Shown one piece after another: positions 34,940 to 42,960 of a stretch of DNA of 64,000 bases (the first letter of the stretch is position 1; every line of letters begins with the position of its first letter). The position numbers and the translations under genes are program-made. Origin of the DNA: Pseudomonadota bacterium (GTDB lineage Bacteria; Pseudomonadota; Alphaproteobacteria; Sphingomonadales; Govanellaceae); the NCBI GenBank assembly GCA_003577275.1, contig QEVO01000003.1:1-64000 (forward strand), written 5' to 3'. The notes under the pieces are model-generated. The model did not search any database, was not told the origin of the DNA, and saw nothing but the letters and a program-made list of their open reading frames with translations.

Positions 34940-37282
34940 TCAGCGCGCGCCGCCAGCGCCGGGCCGCAGCGGCACTTGGGCGTCTCGCATCTGATTGCGC
35001 TCCTCCTTGGGGCGATACACATCGAGGCGAATTTCATCGATCCGGCGCGGAAAATAATTATTGGATCTATTGCTGTCGGCGGTATCCCAGCGCGGATCGA
35101 TGGCAATCGCTCTAATCTCTTTTTTAACTGGCAGCAGCTTCGTCATGTGCTTGGGATTGCGCCGCCAGATTTCCGCCGGCAAGGTTTTCTCCTCGCGCGA
35201 GCCATCAACATATTCGATTTCCAGAAGGATCGGCATCACCAACCCGCCGCGGTTGGTGAAATCGAGAAGATAAAACAGGCCGCCTTGCTTCAGGATCGCC
35301 CGCTCATACGGCTCAAGGCTGGCGAGCAGCGCCTGGTAGTCGTTGCGGTCCTGGTTGGTGACCTGGTGCTCGTCATTCTGATTGTAGAAGTCCTTCAATC
35401 CCGGCTTGCCGTCGATGCGCCGTTTCATGCCGCGATCGCGGATCTCGCTTAAGGAGTCCGGCTCTTTGGCTTCCTGGGCTTTTTCCCACGCCCGCTCGAT
35501 CTCGGGGTTCTCGCTGTTGATGCGCGCCTTGCGCACGTTGTCGAGCGAGATATCGACGTGATCGGTGGTGTAAAACCAGCCGCGCCAGAACCAATCGAGA
35601 TCGACGGCGGAGGCGTCCTCCATGGTGCGGAAGAAATCCGCCGGCGTCGGCCGCTTGAACATCCAGCGGCGGGCGAATTCGCGGAAGGCGTAATCGAAGG
35701 CGGCGCGGCCCAGCACCACCTCGCGCAAGATATAAAGCGCCGTCGCCGGCTTGCGATAGGCGGTGTAATTGAGGTTGGTGATGGATTCCGGGTCGGTCAT
35801 CACCGGCACCTGATGGGGGTTCGTCATGTGCGGCGCAATGTCCCGCGGCTTGCCGCGCTTGGACGGGTACTTTTCCTCCCACGCCTGTTCGGCCAGATAG
35901 CCGAGGAATGAATTTAAGCCTTCATCCAGCCACATCCATTTGCGCTCGTCGGGATTGACGACCATCGGGAAATAATAGTGGCCGACCTCGTGAATGATTA
36001 CCGAAATGAGATCATATTTGGTCTGGCGGGAATAGGTGACGACGCCGTTGCCATCCTTCTCCGGGCGCGGTCCGTTGAACGAGATCATGGGATATTCCAT
36101 GCCGCTGCCGGTGCCGTTCACCGCTTGCGCCACCGGGTAGGGGTAGGGGAAGGTGTACTTGCTGTAGATCTCCAGCGTGTGCGCGATCGCCTCGGTGGCG
36201 TATTTGTCCCACAGCGGCATGCCTTCGCTGGGGTAGAACGACATCGCCATCACCAAAGGCCCGTTCTGTTGCGCGCGCCCCATGGCGTCCCAGATGAACT
36301 TGCGCGAACTGGCGAAGGCGAAGTCGCGGACGTTTTCCGCCTTGAACACCCAGGTTTTCTTGCGCGCCGCGCGGGCCTTCTCCGCCGCCTGCGCCTCTTC
36401 GGGGGTGACGATAAACACCGGCGCGGCGGCGTTCCGCGCCGCCGCCAGGCGCTGCCGCTGGCCAGGCGTCAGAGCCTCCTCGGGGTTTTGCAAGACACCG
36501 GTCGCCGCCACCACATGATCGGCCGGCACGGTGATCGACACCTCGAAATTGCCGAAGTCGAGGGCAAACTCGCCGGTGCCGAGGTAGGCCTTGTTCTGCC
36601 AGCCTTCGCTGTCGGTATAGGCGGCCAGGCGGGGATACCATTCGCCGATGAGAAAAATCGCATTGCCGTCGCTGGCGAAGTATTCATACCCCGCCCGCCC
36701 TTTCAGCGCCGCGCGGTCGGGGATGTTGAACTGCCACTCGATGGCGATGGTCGTCTGCCCGCCGGGGGCCACGGGGGCCGCCAGGTCGATGCGCATCATG
36801 GTGTCGTGGATAGCGTAGGCCAGCGGCTGGCCGGCGCCGTCCTTGACCGCCTTGATCACATGGCCGCCGGGGAAGACCGGGCGGGTAAGTTCGGCGCGGA
36901 TGTCGTCGAAGGTGTATTTAACGCTGCTTTTTGCCGGCGTGCTCAGGGCGGCATCGGATTCGGGGGTATTGCGGTTCTGGTCCAGCTGCACCCATAGATA
37001 GGCCAAGGCGTCGGGCGAGTTGTTGTGGTAGGTGATGGTTTCGGCCCCGGCGATGGTCCGCTTGTCCTCATCCAGCGTCGCCTTGATCTTGTAGTCGACC
37101 CGCTGCTGCCAATAGGCCTTGCCGGGCGCGCCGGAGGCCGTGCGGACGTCATTGGGGGTGGGCAAAATCTCGTCTAGTTGCCGGAACTTATCCGTAAAAT
37201 CCCCCTTTGTTTGGATGACCGAGTGCGACCACGCCAGACCCGGCAACAACAATCCCATGACGACAACGATCGTCCGTACCAT
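34940..37282 (-). CDS. Secreted M1-family metallopeptidase
   Basis: A 780-residue gluzincin. A signal peptide (VVVMGLLLPGLAWS) is followed by an aminopeptidase-N-like beta domain. The zinc motif is IIHEVGHYYFPM (HExxH), with the third ligand in WLDEGLNSFLGYLAEQ, the usual 18 residues on. GSGMEYPMISF is the aminopeptidase exopeptidase motif variant. A GGAGG site lies before the ATG at 37282. It probably degrades peptides in the periplasm. Length and a long C-terminal beta region fit the bacterial M1 group with DUF-type tails. Confidence 0.92.
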   Translation of the reverse strand: MVRTIVVVMGLLLPGLAWSHSVIQTKGDFTDKFRQLDEILPTPNDVRTASGAPGKAYWQQRVDYKIKATLDEDKRTIAGAETITYHNNSPDALAYLWVQLDQNRNTPESDAALSTPAKSSVKYTFDDIRAELTRPVFPGGHVIKAVKDGAGQPLAYAIHDTMMRIDLAAPVAPGGQTTIAIEWQFNIPDRAALKGRAGYEYFASDGNAIFLIGEWYPRLAAYTDSEGWQNKAYLGTGEFALDFGNFEVSITVPADHVVAATGVLQNPEEALTPGQRQRLAAARNAAAPVFIVTPEEAQAAEKARAARKKTWVFKAENVRDFAFASSRKFIWDAMGRAQQNGPLVMAMSFYPSEGMPLWDKYATEAIAHTLEIYSKYTFPYPYPVAQAVNGTGSGMEYPMISFNGPRPEKDGNGVVTYSRQTKYDLISVIIHEVGHYYFPMVVNPDERKWMWLDEGLNSFLGYLAEQAWEEKYPSKRGKPRDIAPHMTNPHQVPVMTDPESITNLNYTAYRKPATALYILREVVLGRAAFDYAFREFARRWMFKRPTPADFFRTMEDASAVDLDWFWRGWFYTTDHVDISLDNVRKARINSENPEIERAWEKAQEAKEPDSLSEIRDRGMKRRIDGKPGLKDFYNQNDEHQVTNQDRNDYQALLASLEPYERAILKQGGLFYLLDFTNRGGLVMPILLEIEYVDGSREEKTLPAEIWRRNPKHMTKLLPVKKEIRAIAIDPRWDTADSNRSNNYFPRRIDEIRLDVYRPKEERNQMRDAQVPLRPGAGGAR

Positions 37283-37383
37283 TTGCCCTCCATCGGCTGC
37301 AAACCCATGCGGTCGTTCTTGACCATATGACGATACCTTCAGGCCAAGCGCAATTCAAAGCCTTCCGGGAACGTGGCTGACAT

Positions 37384-37421
37384 TTATTAAAATCGAAACC
37401 TCTTTTTTAACTATTGTTAAC
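37384..37421 (+). promoter_or_regulatory. Conserved element upstream of first TadE operon
   Basis: A 38-nt AT-rich segment (TTATTAAAATCG...GTTAAC) aligns without gaps to 40140-40177, upstream of the second TadE/TadG operon, with 29 identical positions. It is 125 nt before the first TadE start. I infer a shared promoter or regulator site. Confidence 0.6.
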
Positions 37422-37484
37422 ACTTATACCGCAATCTCGCCTCTCAAGAAATGCCTGTCGAAATATGCAGGTCTAAGGAGAAAA

Positions 37485-37516
37485 GCCCGCCAGACCGTCT
37501 CGACGGCGCGGCGGGC
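37485..37516 (+). other. Structured leader hairpin before first TadE gene
   Basis: GCCCGCC (37485-37491) pairs with GGCGGGC (37510-37516), enclosing a second stem CCGTC-TC-GACGG. The stacked hairpin ends 29 nt before the ATG. A smaller CCTG...CAGG hairpin precedes it. No known riboswitch was recognised. Confidence 0.5.
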
Positions 37517-37545
37517 CGATACTGGCAACCGGCGCAGGTACCACC

Positions 37546-38136
37546 ATGAAGATTGCCGCACGGCCGAAAAAGCAAAGCCGCCCGCTGGCCCGCCTGTGGC
37601 GGGCGCAGGACGGCCTGACGACGCTGGAATTCGCCATCGTGTCGCCGGTCCTCATGCTGATCGTGATGGGGCTGGTGGAAATGGGCTTGGCGATGTTCGC
37701 CCAGAGCGTTCTGGAAGGGGCGACCTTTTCCGCTTCCCGGCTGGGCAAGACCGGCTATAGCGCGGCGGCGTCGACCCGCGAAGAGACCATCAGAAACATT
37801 CTATCCGAACGCGCCGGCGTGCTGTTGGACGTCAACAAGGTCAGCATGACCTCGCAAACCTACCAGCAGTTCGACCAGATCGGCGATCCCGAGCCGTTCA
37901 TCGACGCCAACGGCAACGGCGAGCGCGATGAGGGCGAAAATTATACCGACGTCAACGGCAACGGCGTTTACGACACCGACATGGGGGCGTCCGGCCTGGG
38001 CAATGCCGGCGAGGTGGTTGTCTACACCGTATCCTACCCCTGGCGCATCATCACGCCGCTGATTTCGCAATTCTTCGGAGTCAACGGCATTCTAAACCTC
38101 TCGGCGCGCACGGTGGTGCAAAACGAGCCTTATTGA
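37546..38136 (+). CDS. TadE-like pseudopilin with Ca2+-loop insert
   Basis: A 196-residue protein. A basic N-terminus is followed by the TadE hydrophobic helix, DGLTTLEFAIVSPVLMLIVM, with the conserved Glu after it. The middle carries two Asp/Asn/Gly-rich loops, FIDANGNGERDEGE and TDVNGNGVYDTD, resembling EF-hand calcium loops. TadE proteins are minor pseudopilins of Tad pilus systems. It begins a three-gene unit, and its stop overlaps the next start. No pilus motor genes are present in the window. Confidence 0.85.
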   Translation: MKIAARPKKQSRPLARLWRAQDGLTTLEFAIVSPVLMLIVMGLVEMGLAMFAQSVLEGATFSASRLGKTGYSAAASTREETIRNILSERAGVLLDVNKVSMTSQTYQQFDQIGDPEPFIDANGNGERDEGENYTDVNGNGVYDTDMGASGLGNAGEVVVYTVSYPWRIITPLISQFFGVNGILNLSARTVVQNEPY

Positions 38137-38708
38137 TGAGCGACGGCATGATGAGACGAGCCCGCAAACGCCCACTCTGGACAGACGACGAGGGCGCCGC
38201 CGTCGTCGAACTGGCATTGACGCTGCCTTTGCTGCTGCTGTTGTTTTTCGGCGGCTTTGAGCTGACGCGCTTCATCCTGATCACCCATAAGCTGGAAAAG
38301 GCCGCCTACACCGTATCCGACGTGGTGGCGCAGCAAACCTCGGTCACGCTGTCGCAGCTTGAGCAAATCATGTCGGCGGCGAGCGAGGTCATGAAACCTT
38401 ATGAAATCGGCGACAGAGGGACCATCGTATTGTCCTCCGTCTATCAAAACGGCAGCGATTTGCCGACCGTTCAATGGCAGTACGCGGGCGGCGGCACGCT
38501 GACGCACGGCAGCAATATCGGCGTCGTCGGCGGTCCCGCCGCCTTGCCGGGCGGGCTGACGCTCAACGACAAGGACAACATCATCGTCACCGAGGTGTTT
38601 TATGCCTTCGAGCCGCTGTTCCCGGGCTGGGAGATCGGCCCTTCCAACCTCTACAAGTACGCGATTTTCAAGCCGCGGCTCGGCGCGCTGACCACCGCTC
38701 CCAACTAG
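38136..38708 (+). CDS. TadE/TadG-like pilus assembly protein
   Basis: A 190-residue protein. The N-terminal helix is EGAAVVELALTLPLLLLLFF, with the Glu conserved in TadE, preceded by a basic cytoplasmic stretch. The extracytoplasmic part contains LEKAAYTVSDVVAQQTSV, seen in TadE/TadG proteins. ATG 38136 overlaps the stop of the upstream gene. It is followed by the VWA protein 12 nt on, with AGGAG between, in one transcription unit. Confidence 0.82.
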   Translation: MSDGMMRRARKRPLWTDDEGAAVVELALTLPLLLLLFFGGFELTRFILITHKLEKAAYTVSDVVAQQTSVTLSQLEQIMSAASEVMKPYEIGDRGTIVLSSVYQNGSDLPTVQWQYAGGGTLTHGSNIGVVGGPAALPGGLTLNDKDNIIVTEVFYAFEPLFPGWEIGPSNLYKYAIFKPRLGALTTAPN

Positions 38709-38720
38709 GAGACGCAAGCC

Positions 38721-40082
38721 ATGATGAGAAAATTGATCGGCTTTTGCCTTAGGCTTAAACGATCCCAAGAGGGGGCGGTAGCGGTGCTGGTGGCGGTGGC
38801 CATGGTGGCGCTCACCGGCATCGTCGGCATCGCGGTCGATGTCGGCCGGGCGCAGCTATTGCAGTCGAAACTGTCCAGCGCGCTTGACGCCGCCGGCTTG
38901 GCGGCTGCCTCCACCGTCAGCACCACCAACTTGTCCGCCGACGTCGACAAATACCTCAATGTCAACTTCCAGAACTATATGGGATCGCACATCACCAGCA
39001 GCAGCGTCACCGTCAATAGCAACAATACGGTGATCACGCTCACCGCTTCGGCCACCTTGCCGACGACCTTCATGCGTATTTTCGGCCATGACGCCATCAA
39101 TGTTTCGGCGTTGAGCGAAATTACCCGCGCCGTCAGCGGCCTGGAGCTGGCGCTGGTGCTCGACAACACCGGCTCCATGGAAGGCAGCAAGCTTGCGGAC
39201 TTGAAAACCGCCGCCCATGATCTGGTGGATATTCTGTTCGGCGACGGCAACGCCCATGATCTTTGGGTCGGCGTGGTGCCATTCTCCCAAACCGTGAATA
39301 TCGGAGCTTCACACGCCGGCTGGATGGATGCGGCCTACACCTCATCGCTGAATTGGGGGCCCGCCAGTTGGATGGGCTGCGTCGATGCGCGCGAGAATGG
39401 CGGCGATGTCACAGACGCTCCGCCGTCAACACAGCCACTCAAAGCCTATTACTGGCCCGACGATTCCAACAACGATTGGATCAGGAGCGGCGGCGGCTAC
39501 CGCACGCCGCTGACCACCGCGCGCGGTCCCAACAAGTACTGTCCGCAGGAAGTTCTGCCCATGACCTCGGATAGGGACGCCATCGATAACGCCATCGACG
39601 CCATGCAGGCCGTGGGCTACACCCACATCAATCTCGGCGCGGTGTGGGGCTGGCGCATGCTGTCGCCGCAATGGCGGGGCCTGTGGGGCGGCGACATGGA
39701 CGCCAATGCCCTGCCCCTTGACTACAACACGCCGCGCATGAACAAGGCCGTCATCATCATGACCGACGGCGAAAACACCGTCAGCAACAACATCCACACC
39801 GCCTATTGGTATCCCAGCGACGGCAAACTCGGCACCACCAATACCTCGCAGGCCAAGACGCAGCTCGATCAGCGCCTGTCGCAAGTCTGCACCTCGATGA
39901 AGAGCAACAACATCATCGTCTACACCATCGCTTTCGGCAGTCCGGGCTCCACCGTCCAGAATTTATTGCGCAACTGCGCCACCCAGCCCGACTATTACTT
40001 CGACTCGCCCACCGGGGCCGAATTGCAGGCCGCCTTCAGGGCCATCGGCGACTCGCTGTCGAACCTGCGAATCAGCAGATAA
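38721..40082 (+). CDS. TadG-like protein with von Willebrand A domain
   Basis: A 453-residue protein. The N-terminal helix, EGAVAVLVAVAMVALTGIVG, is followed by IAVDVGRAQLLQSKLSSALD, the TadG pattern. The VWA domain starts LELALVLDNTGSMEGSKL, an MIDAS variant (DNTGS for DxSxS), and includes AVIIMTDGENT. It is membrane-anchored with an external adhesive or scaffold domain. It ends the first TadE unit. Similar proteins (Caulobacter, Rhizobium) are found with Tad pili. Confidence 0.86.
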   Translation: MMRKLIGFCLRLKRSQEGAVAVLVAVAMVALTGIVGIAVDVGRAQLLQSKLSSALDAAGLAAASTVSTTNLSADVDKYLNVNFQNYMGSHITSSSVTVNSNNTVITLTASATLPTTFMRIFGHDAINVSALSEITRAVSGLELALVLDNTGSMEGSKLADLKTAAHDLVDILFGDGNAHDLWVGVVPFSQTVNIGASHAGWMDAAYTSSLNWGPASWMGCVDARENGGDVTDAPPSTQPLKAYYWPDDSNNDWIRSGGGYRTPLTTARGPNKYCPQEVLPMTSDRDAIDNAIDAMQAVGYTHINLGAVWGWRMLSPQWRGLWGGDMDANALPLDYNTPRMNKAVIIMTDGENTVSNNIHTAYWYPSDGKLGTTNTSQAKTQLDQRLSQVCTSMKSNNIIVYTIAFGSPGSTVQNLLRNCATQPDYYFDSPTGAELQAAFRAIGDSLSNLRISR

Positions 40083-40112
40083 TTGTTGTATGGCAAAGGG
40101 TTATAAAGAAAA

Positions 40113-40133
40113 CCCCACGCCCGGGGCGTGGTT
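40113..40133 (+). terminator. Hairpin after the VWA gene
   Basis: CCCCACGCCCGGGGCGTGG folds into a GC hairpin 30 nt after the stop codon. Only TTACCAATTT follows, so it is a weak candidate terminator. Confidence 0.4.
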
Positions 40134-40139
40134 ACCAAT

Positions 40140-40177
40140 TTACTAAAATCGGCGCTTCTCTTTTAGCCATCGTTAAC
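40140..40177 (+). promoter_or_regulatory. Conserved element upstream of second TadE/TadG operon
   Basis: Aligns over 38 nt with 37384-37421 (29 identities, including TAAAATCG and GTTAAC blocks). It lies 89 nt before the next gene's ATG. Both copies therefore mark the start of a pseudopilin operon. Confidence 0.6.
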
Positions 40178-40265
40178 CACTGATCCTTATCATGGGTCAC
40201 AGAAAGGGCGAGCGGGTCGGTGCGTCCGTCCATGCCCGAATGGTATTCGTGCGAAGGTGCAAGCG

Positions 40266-41561
40266 ATGAAGATAGGAATGCGGGCTCGAACCTACGGCCA
40301 GGCTATCGGCCGTCTGATGCGGCGCATCCGGCAGGATCGACGCGGCAGCGTAATTATTCTGACGGCGCTGTTGATGCCGGCGGTGCTTGGCTTCTCGGCG
40401 TTGGGCGTCGACGCCACCTTATGGTACTTGCAGCGGCGCGAACTGCAATCCATCGCCGATGCCGCGGCCATTGCCGGCACGGTGGTTGTCGCCAATGACG
40501 TCAACGGCGACGCGGAAGCGGCGGCCATCGCCGATGCGGCGCGCAATGATTTCGTGGTCGGCGATGGTCGCACTCTGACCGTCAACATGCCGCCCGCCAG
40601 CGGCGCGTATGTTGGCATGAGCGGCTATGTCGAGGTGCGGGTCACGGAGCAACCGACCCTCTATTTTGTTGACCGCTTTGTGGATAGCCAGGTCACCATC
40701 GCCGCGCGCTCGGTGGCGGGCGCGGTGGTGGTTGGCGAGCACTGCATCATTGGGCTTGATCACACAATGGATAAAGCAGTGGAGTTTGCCGGCACCGCCA
40801 ATGTCTACGTGGAATGCGGCGTCGCCTCGAATTCCAATAGCGCCGAATCGCTTTATCTCGGCGGCACCGCCGATTTGGTGGCAGACCCGGCGCAGGCCTT
40901 CGGCGATATTTACATCGGCGGCAATGCGTCCTTGACCACCAAGCATCCGCCGCAGCCCTTGTCGCAGCGGGTCGATGATCCCTACAGCTATCTCAGCCCA
41001 CCCAGCTCTTCCATGACGTGCGCGGCGACCAACATGCGCGCCTCGGGCACCGTCACCTTAAGTCCCGGCAAATACTGCGGCGGGCTGACGGTGCAGAACG
41101 GCAATGTCACCTTCAGCCCGGGAACTTACGTCATCAATAACGGTGATTTCGATGTGCGCGGCACCTCGACGCTGGCCGGCGACGGTGTGACCTTTATCCT
41201 GACCGGCGATTCCGCCGCCAAGGTTGGCAATCTCAAGATCACCGGCGGTACGGTGGCCAATCTGACCGCCTCGACATCGGGCGCCTATGAAGGCGTACTG
41301 TTCTACCAGGACGCCATTGCTCCCGCCGGCGGCAGCAATTCGGTGTTGGGCGGCTCGTCCATGGAGCTGGAAGGCGCGCTCTATTTCCCGAGCCAGGAGA
41401 TCCTGTTCTCCGGCGGCTCCGGCGCCAAGCCGGCCTGCCTGCAGATCATCGCTGATAAGGTGACCTTCCAGGGCAACGGCTATGTCGGCAACGATTCGTC
41501 GCGCTGCGGCGACATGAACGTCAAGAAGATCACCCAAGTGCGGGTCAAGATCGTCGAGTAG
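40266..41561 (+). CDS. TadG-like surface protein with beta-rich domain
   Basis: A 431-residue protein. A basic N-terminus and TadG-type helix (RGSVIILTALLMPAVLGFSA, LGVDATLWYLQRRELQSIAD) are followed by a repetitive beta-rich domain with many TFSPGTYVINNG-like and GGTADLVADP-like turns. The ATG at 40266 has AAGG 8 nt upstream; a GTG three codons earlier is possible. Four cysteines occur in the exported part. It likely forms a surface or periplasmic component of a pilus-like structure. Confidence 0.82.
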   Translation: MKIGMRARTYGQAIGRLMRRIRQDRRGSVIILTALLMPAVLGFSALGVDATLWYLQRRELQSIADAAAIAGTVVVANDVNGDAEAAAIADAARNDFVVGDGRTLTVNMPPASGAYVGMSGYVEVRVTEQPTLYFVDRFVDSQVTIAARSVAGAVVVGEHCIIGLDHTMDKAVEFAGTANVYVECGVASNSNSAESLYLGGTADLVADPAQAFGDIYIGGNASLTTKHPPQPLSQRVDDPYSYLSPPSSSMTCAATNMRASGTVTLSPGKYCGGLTVQNGNVTFSPGTYVINNGDFDVRGTSTLAGDGVTFILTGDSAAKVGNLKITGGTVANLTASTSGAYEGVLFYQDAIAPAGGSNSVLGGSSMELEGALYFPSQEILFSGGSGAKPACLQIIADKVTFQGNGYVGNDSSRCGDMNVKKITQVRVKIVE

Positions 41562-41595
41562 GGTGAGAAGTGCGGTTTGCAAAGGATAGGCAGCC

Positions 41596-42057
41596 ATGAA
41601 CGGATTGACGCGATTGCTTCACCGCCTGCGCCGCGATGAGCAGGGCATGATCTTCGTCGAAGCCGGCGTGGTGATGAGTTTTCTCGTGCTGTTTCTGATT
41701 CTGGTTTATGACGTTGGTGGTCTGTTCGTGCGGCAGATGCAAATCACCAACGCCCTGCGCGCCGGCAGCCAGTATGCCTTGGTGCGCAAGCCGGTGGCGG
41801 GCGACTATGCCAACATCCGCGCCGCCATTCTCAACGCCGCACCGGATGCGGCGGTGTCGCCCGTCGTTACCGCCGATGTCGCCTGTCAGTGCGCCGACGG
41901 CTCGGCGGTGGTCTGTGACGCGGTGTGCGCTGACGGCAGCGATCGGGAGTCATACCTGACGGTAAGCTATCAGGAAAACTACAGCATGTTGTTCAAGTAT
42001 CCGGGTTTTAGCAAATCGATCACGCTCGGCGCCACCAATTCGGTGCGCTTGAACTGA
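41596..42057 (+). CDS. TadE-like pseudopilin
   Basis: A 153-residue protein. The N-terminal helix, EQGMIFVEAGVVMSFLVLFL, has the Glu typical of TadE, followed by MQITNALRAGSQYALVRKP. A cysteine cluster, CQCADGSAVVCDAVC, is unusual for TadE and may form disulfides after export. It is followed within 2 nt by another TadE gene. Confidence 0.84.
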   Translation: MNGLTRLLHRLRRDEQGMIFVEAGVVMSFLVLFLILVYDVGGLFVRQMQITNALRAGSQYALVRKPVAGDYANIRAAILNAAPDAAVSPVVTADVACQCADGSAVVCDAVCADGSDRESYLTVSYQENYSMLFKYPGFSKSITLGATNSVRLN

Positions 42058-42058
42058 C

Positions 42059-42520
42059 ATGAAATGGCGTGGAATCCAACAGGTAGTGACGATGCAGCAG
42101 CGTAAACAAGAAAAGTTCAGTCTGGGGCGCTTGATCAGGGATGAGCGCGGCGTCGCCGCCATCGAGATGGCGTTCGCGCTGCCGGTATTCATGTTCTGCA
42201 TCTATGGCATCATCGAATTCGGCCGCTATGCCTATACCCAGGGCGCGCTCCTCTACGCCGCCGAAGAGACCACCCGCTACGCTACGGTGAATTATGACGC
42301 CACCACCGATCAGCTAATGAGTATTGCCTCGGGCCATGCGGTTGGGATAAAAAAGCAAAACATTCAGGCGATCAATGTTGATGAAACGCTGAACGCCGTC
42401 GATCAAACCAAGCTCATTACGGTGCAGATCCAATATAATCATGAGTTTCTGCTGCCGATCTTCGATGCCGCCGGCGTGACCATCGAAGGCAGCTCCAAAG
42501 GATTCTTGGTGGAAAAATGA
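42059..42520 (+). CDS. TadE-like pseudopilin
   Basis: A 153-residue protein. The TadE helix is ERGVAAIEMAFALPVFMFCI, preceded by a basic stretch and followed by YGIIEFGRYAYTQGALLYAA. A second start at 42092 (MQQRKQ) has a better AGG site and would give 142 residues. It overlaps the following exported-protein gene by 4 nt. Part of the second pilus-like unit with the TadG-like and TadE genes upstream. Confidence 0.84.
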   Translation: MKWRGIQQVVTMQQRKQEKFSLGRLIRDERGVAAIEMAFALPVFMFCIYGIIEFGRYAYTQGALLYAAEETTRYATVNYDATTDQLMSIASGHAVGIKKQNIQAINVDETLNAVDQTKLITVQIQYNHEFLLPIFDAAGVTIEGSSKGFLVEK

Positions 42521-42960
42521 TCCTTCGTCTTGCGCTCATACTGGTGCTGATCTCCTGCGGCGCTGCCGCCGCCAACGGCAAACGGCCGCCGCATCCGGAA
42601 CCGAAAGCCGCTCATGAAAGCAGCATCATTGACGTCGACATCAGGATCGGCGGCGACGCCCGCCGGATCATCGAGGGGTATTATCGCGATACCTATCGTC
42701 CATGCCCGCCGGGGTTGGCCAAGAAGAACCGCCATTGCCTGCCGCCGGGTCAGGCGAAGAAGCGCTACGCCATCGGTGCGCCATTGCCGGCGGGGGTGAT
42801 GTTCGGTCCGCTGCCTGGTCCGCTGGCGCATCGTCTGCCGCCGCCGCCCCGCGGCTATATCTACGGCTATGTGGACAACGACGTGCTGCTCATGGCTGAA
42901 GCCACCCACCGCGTGGTGGACGCCATCGTCGCCATCGACGCCGTGATGAACTCACGCTAG
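42517..42960 (+). CDS. Small exported RcnB/CigR-like protein
   Basis: A 147-residue protein. A signal peptide (LALILVLISCGAAAANG) precedes a conserved core with YYRDTYRPCPPGLAKKN and CLPPGQAKKRYAIGAPLP, which resembles the RcnB/CigR-type periplasmic family. A proline-rich PPPPRGYIYGYVDNDVLLM segment follows. The start overlaps the TadE stop as ATGA, so it is co-translated with the pilus-like genes. Function unknown; it may be periplasmic. The stop is 4 nt inside the convergent GMC gene. Confidence 0.7.
   Translation: MILRLALILVLISCGAAAANGKRPPHPEPKAAHESSIIDVDIRIGGDARRIIEGYYRDTYRPCPPGLAKKNRHCLPPGQAKKRYAIGAPLPAGVMFGPLPGPLAHRLPPPPRGYIYGYVDNDVLLMAEATHRVVDAIVAIDAVMNSR

Noticed and set aside
37517..37545. 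SAM-I-like GGCAACC segment before TadE
   Set aside because: Only a short match; the rest of the aptamer is missing and the gene is unrelated to methionine.
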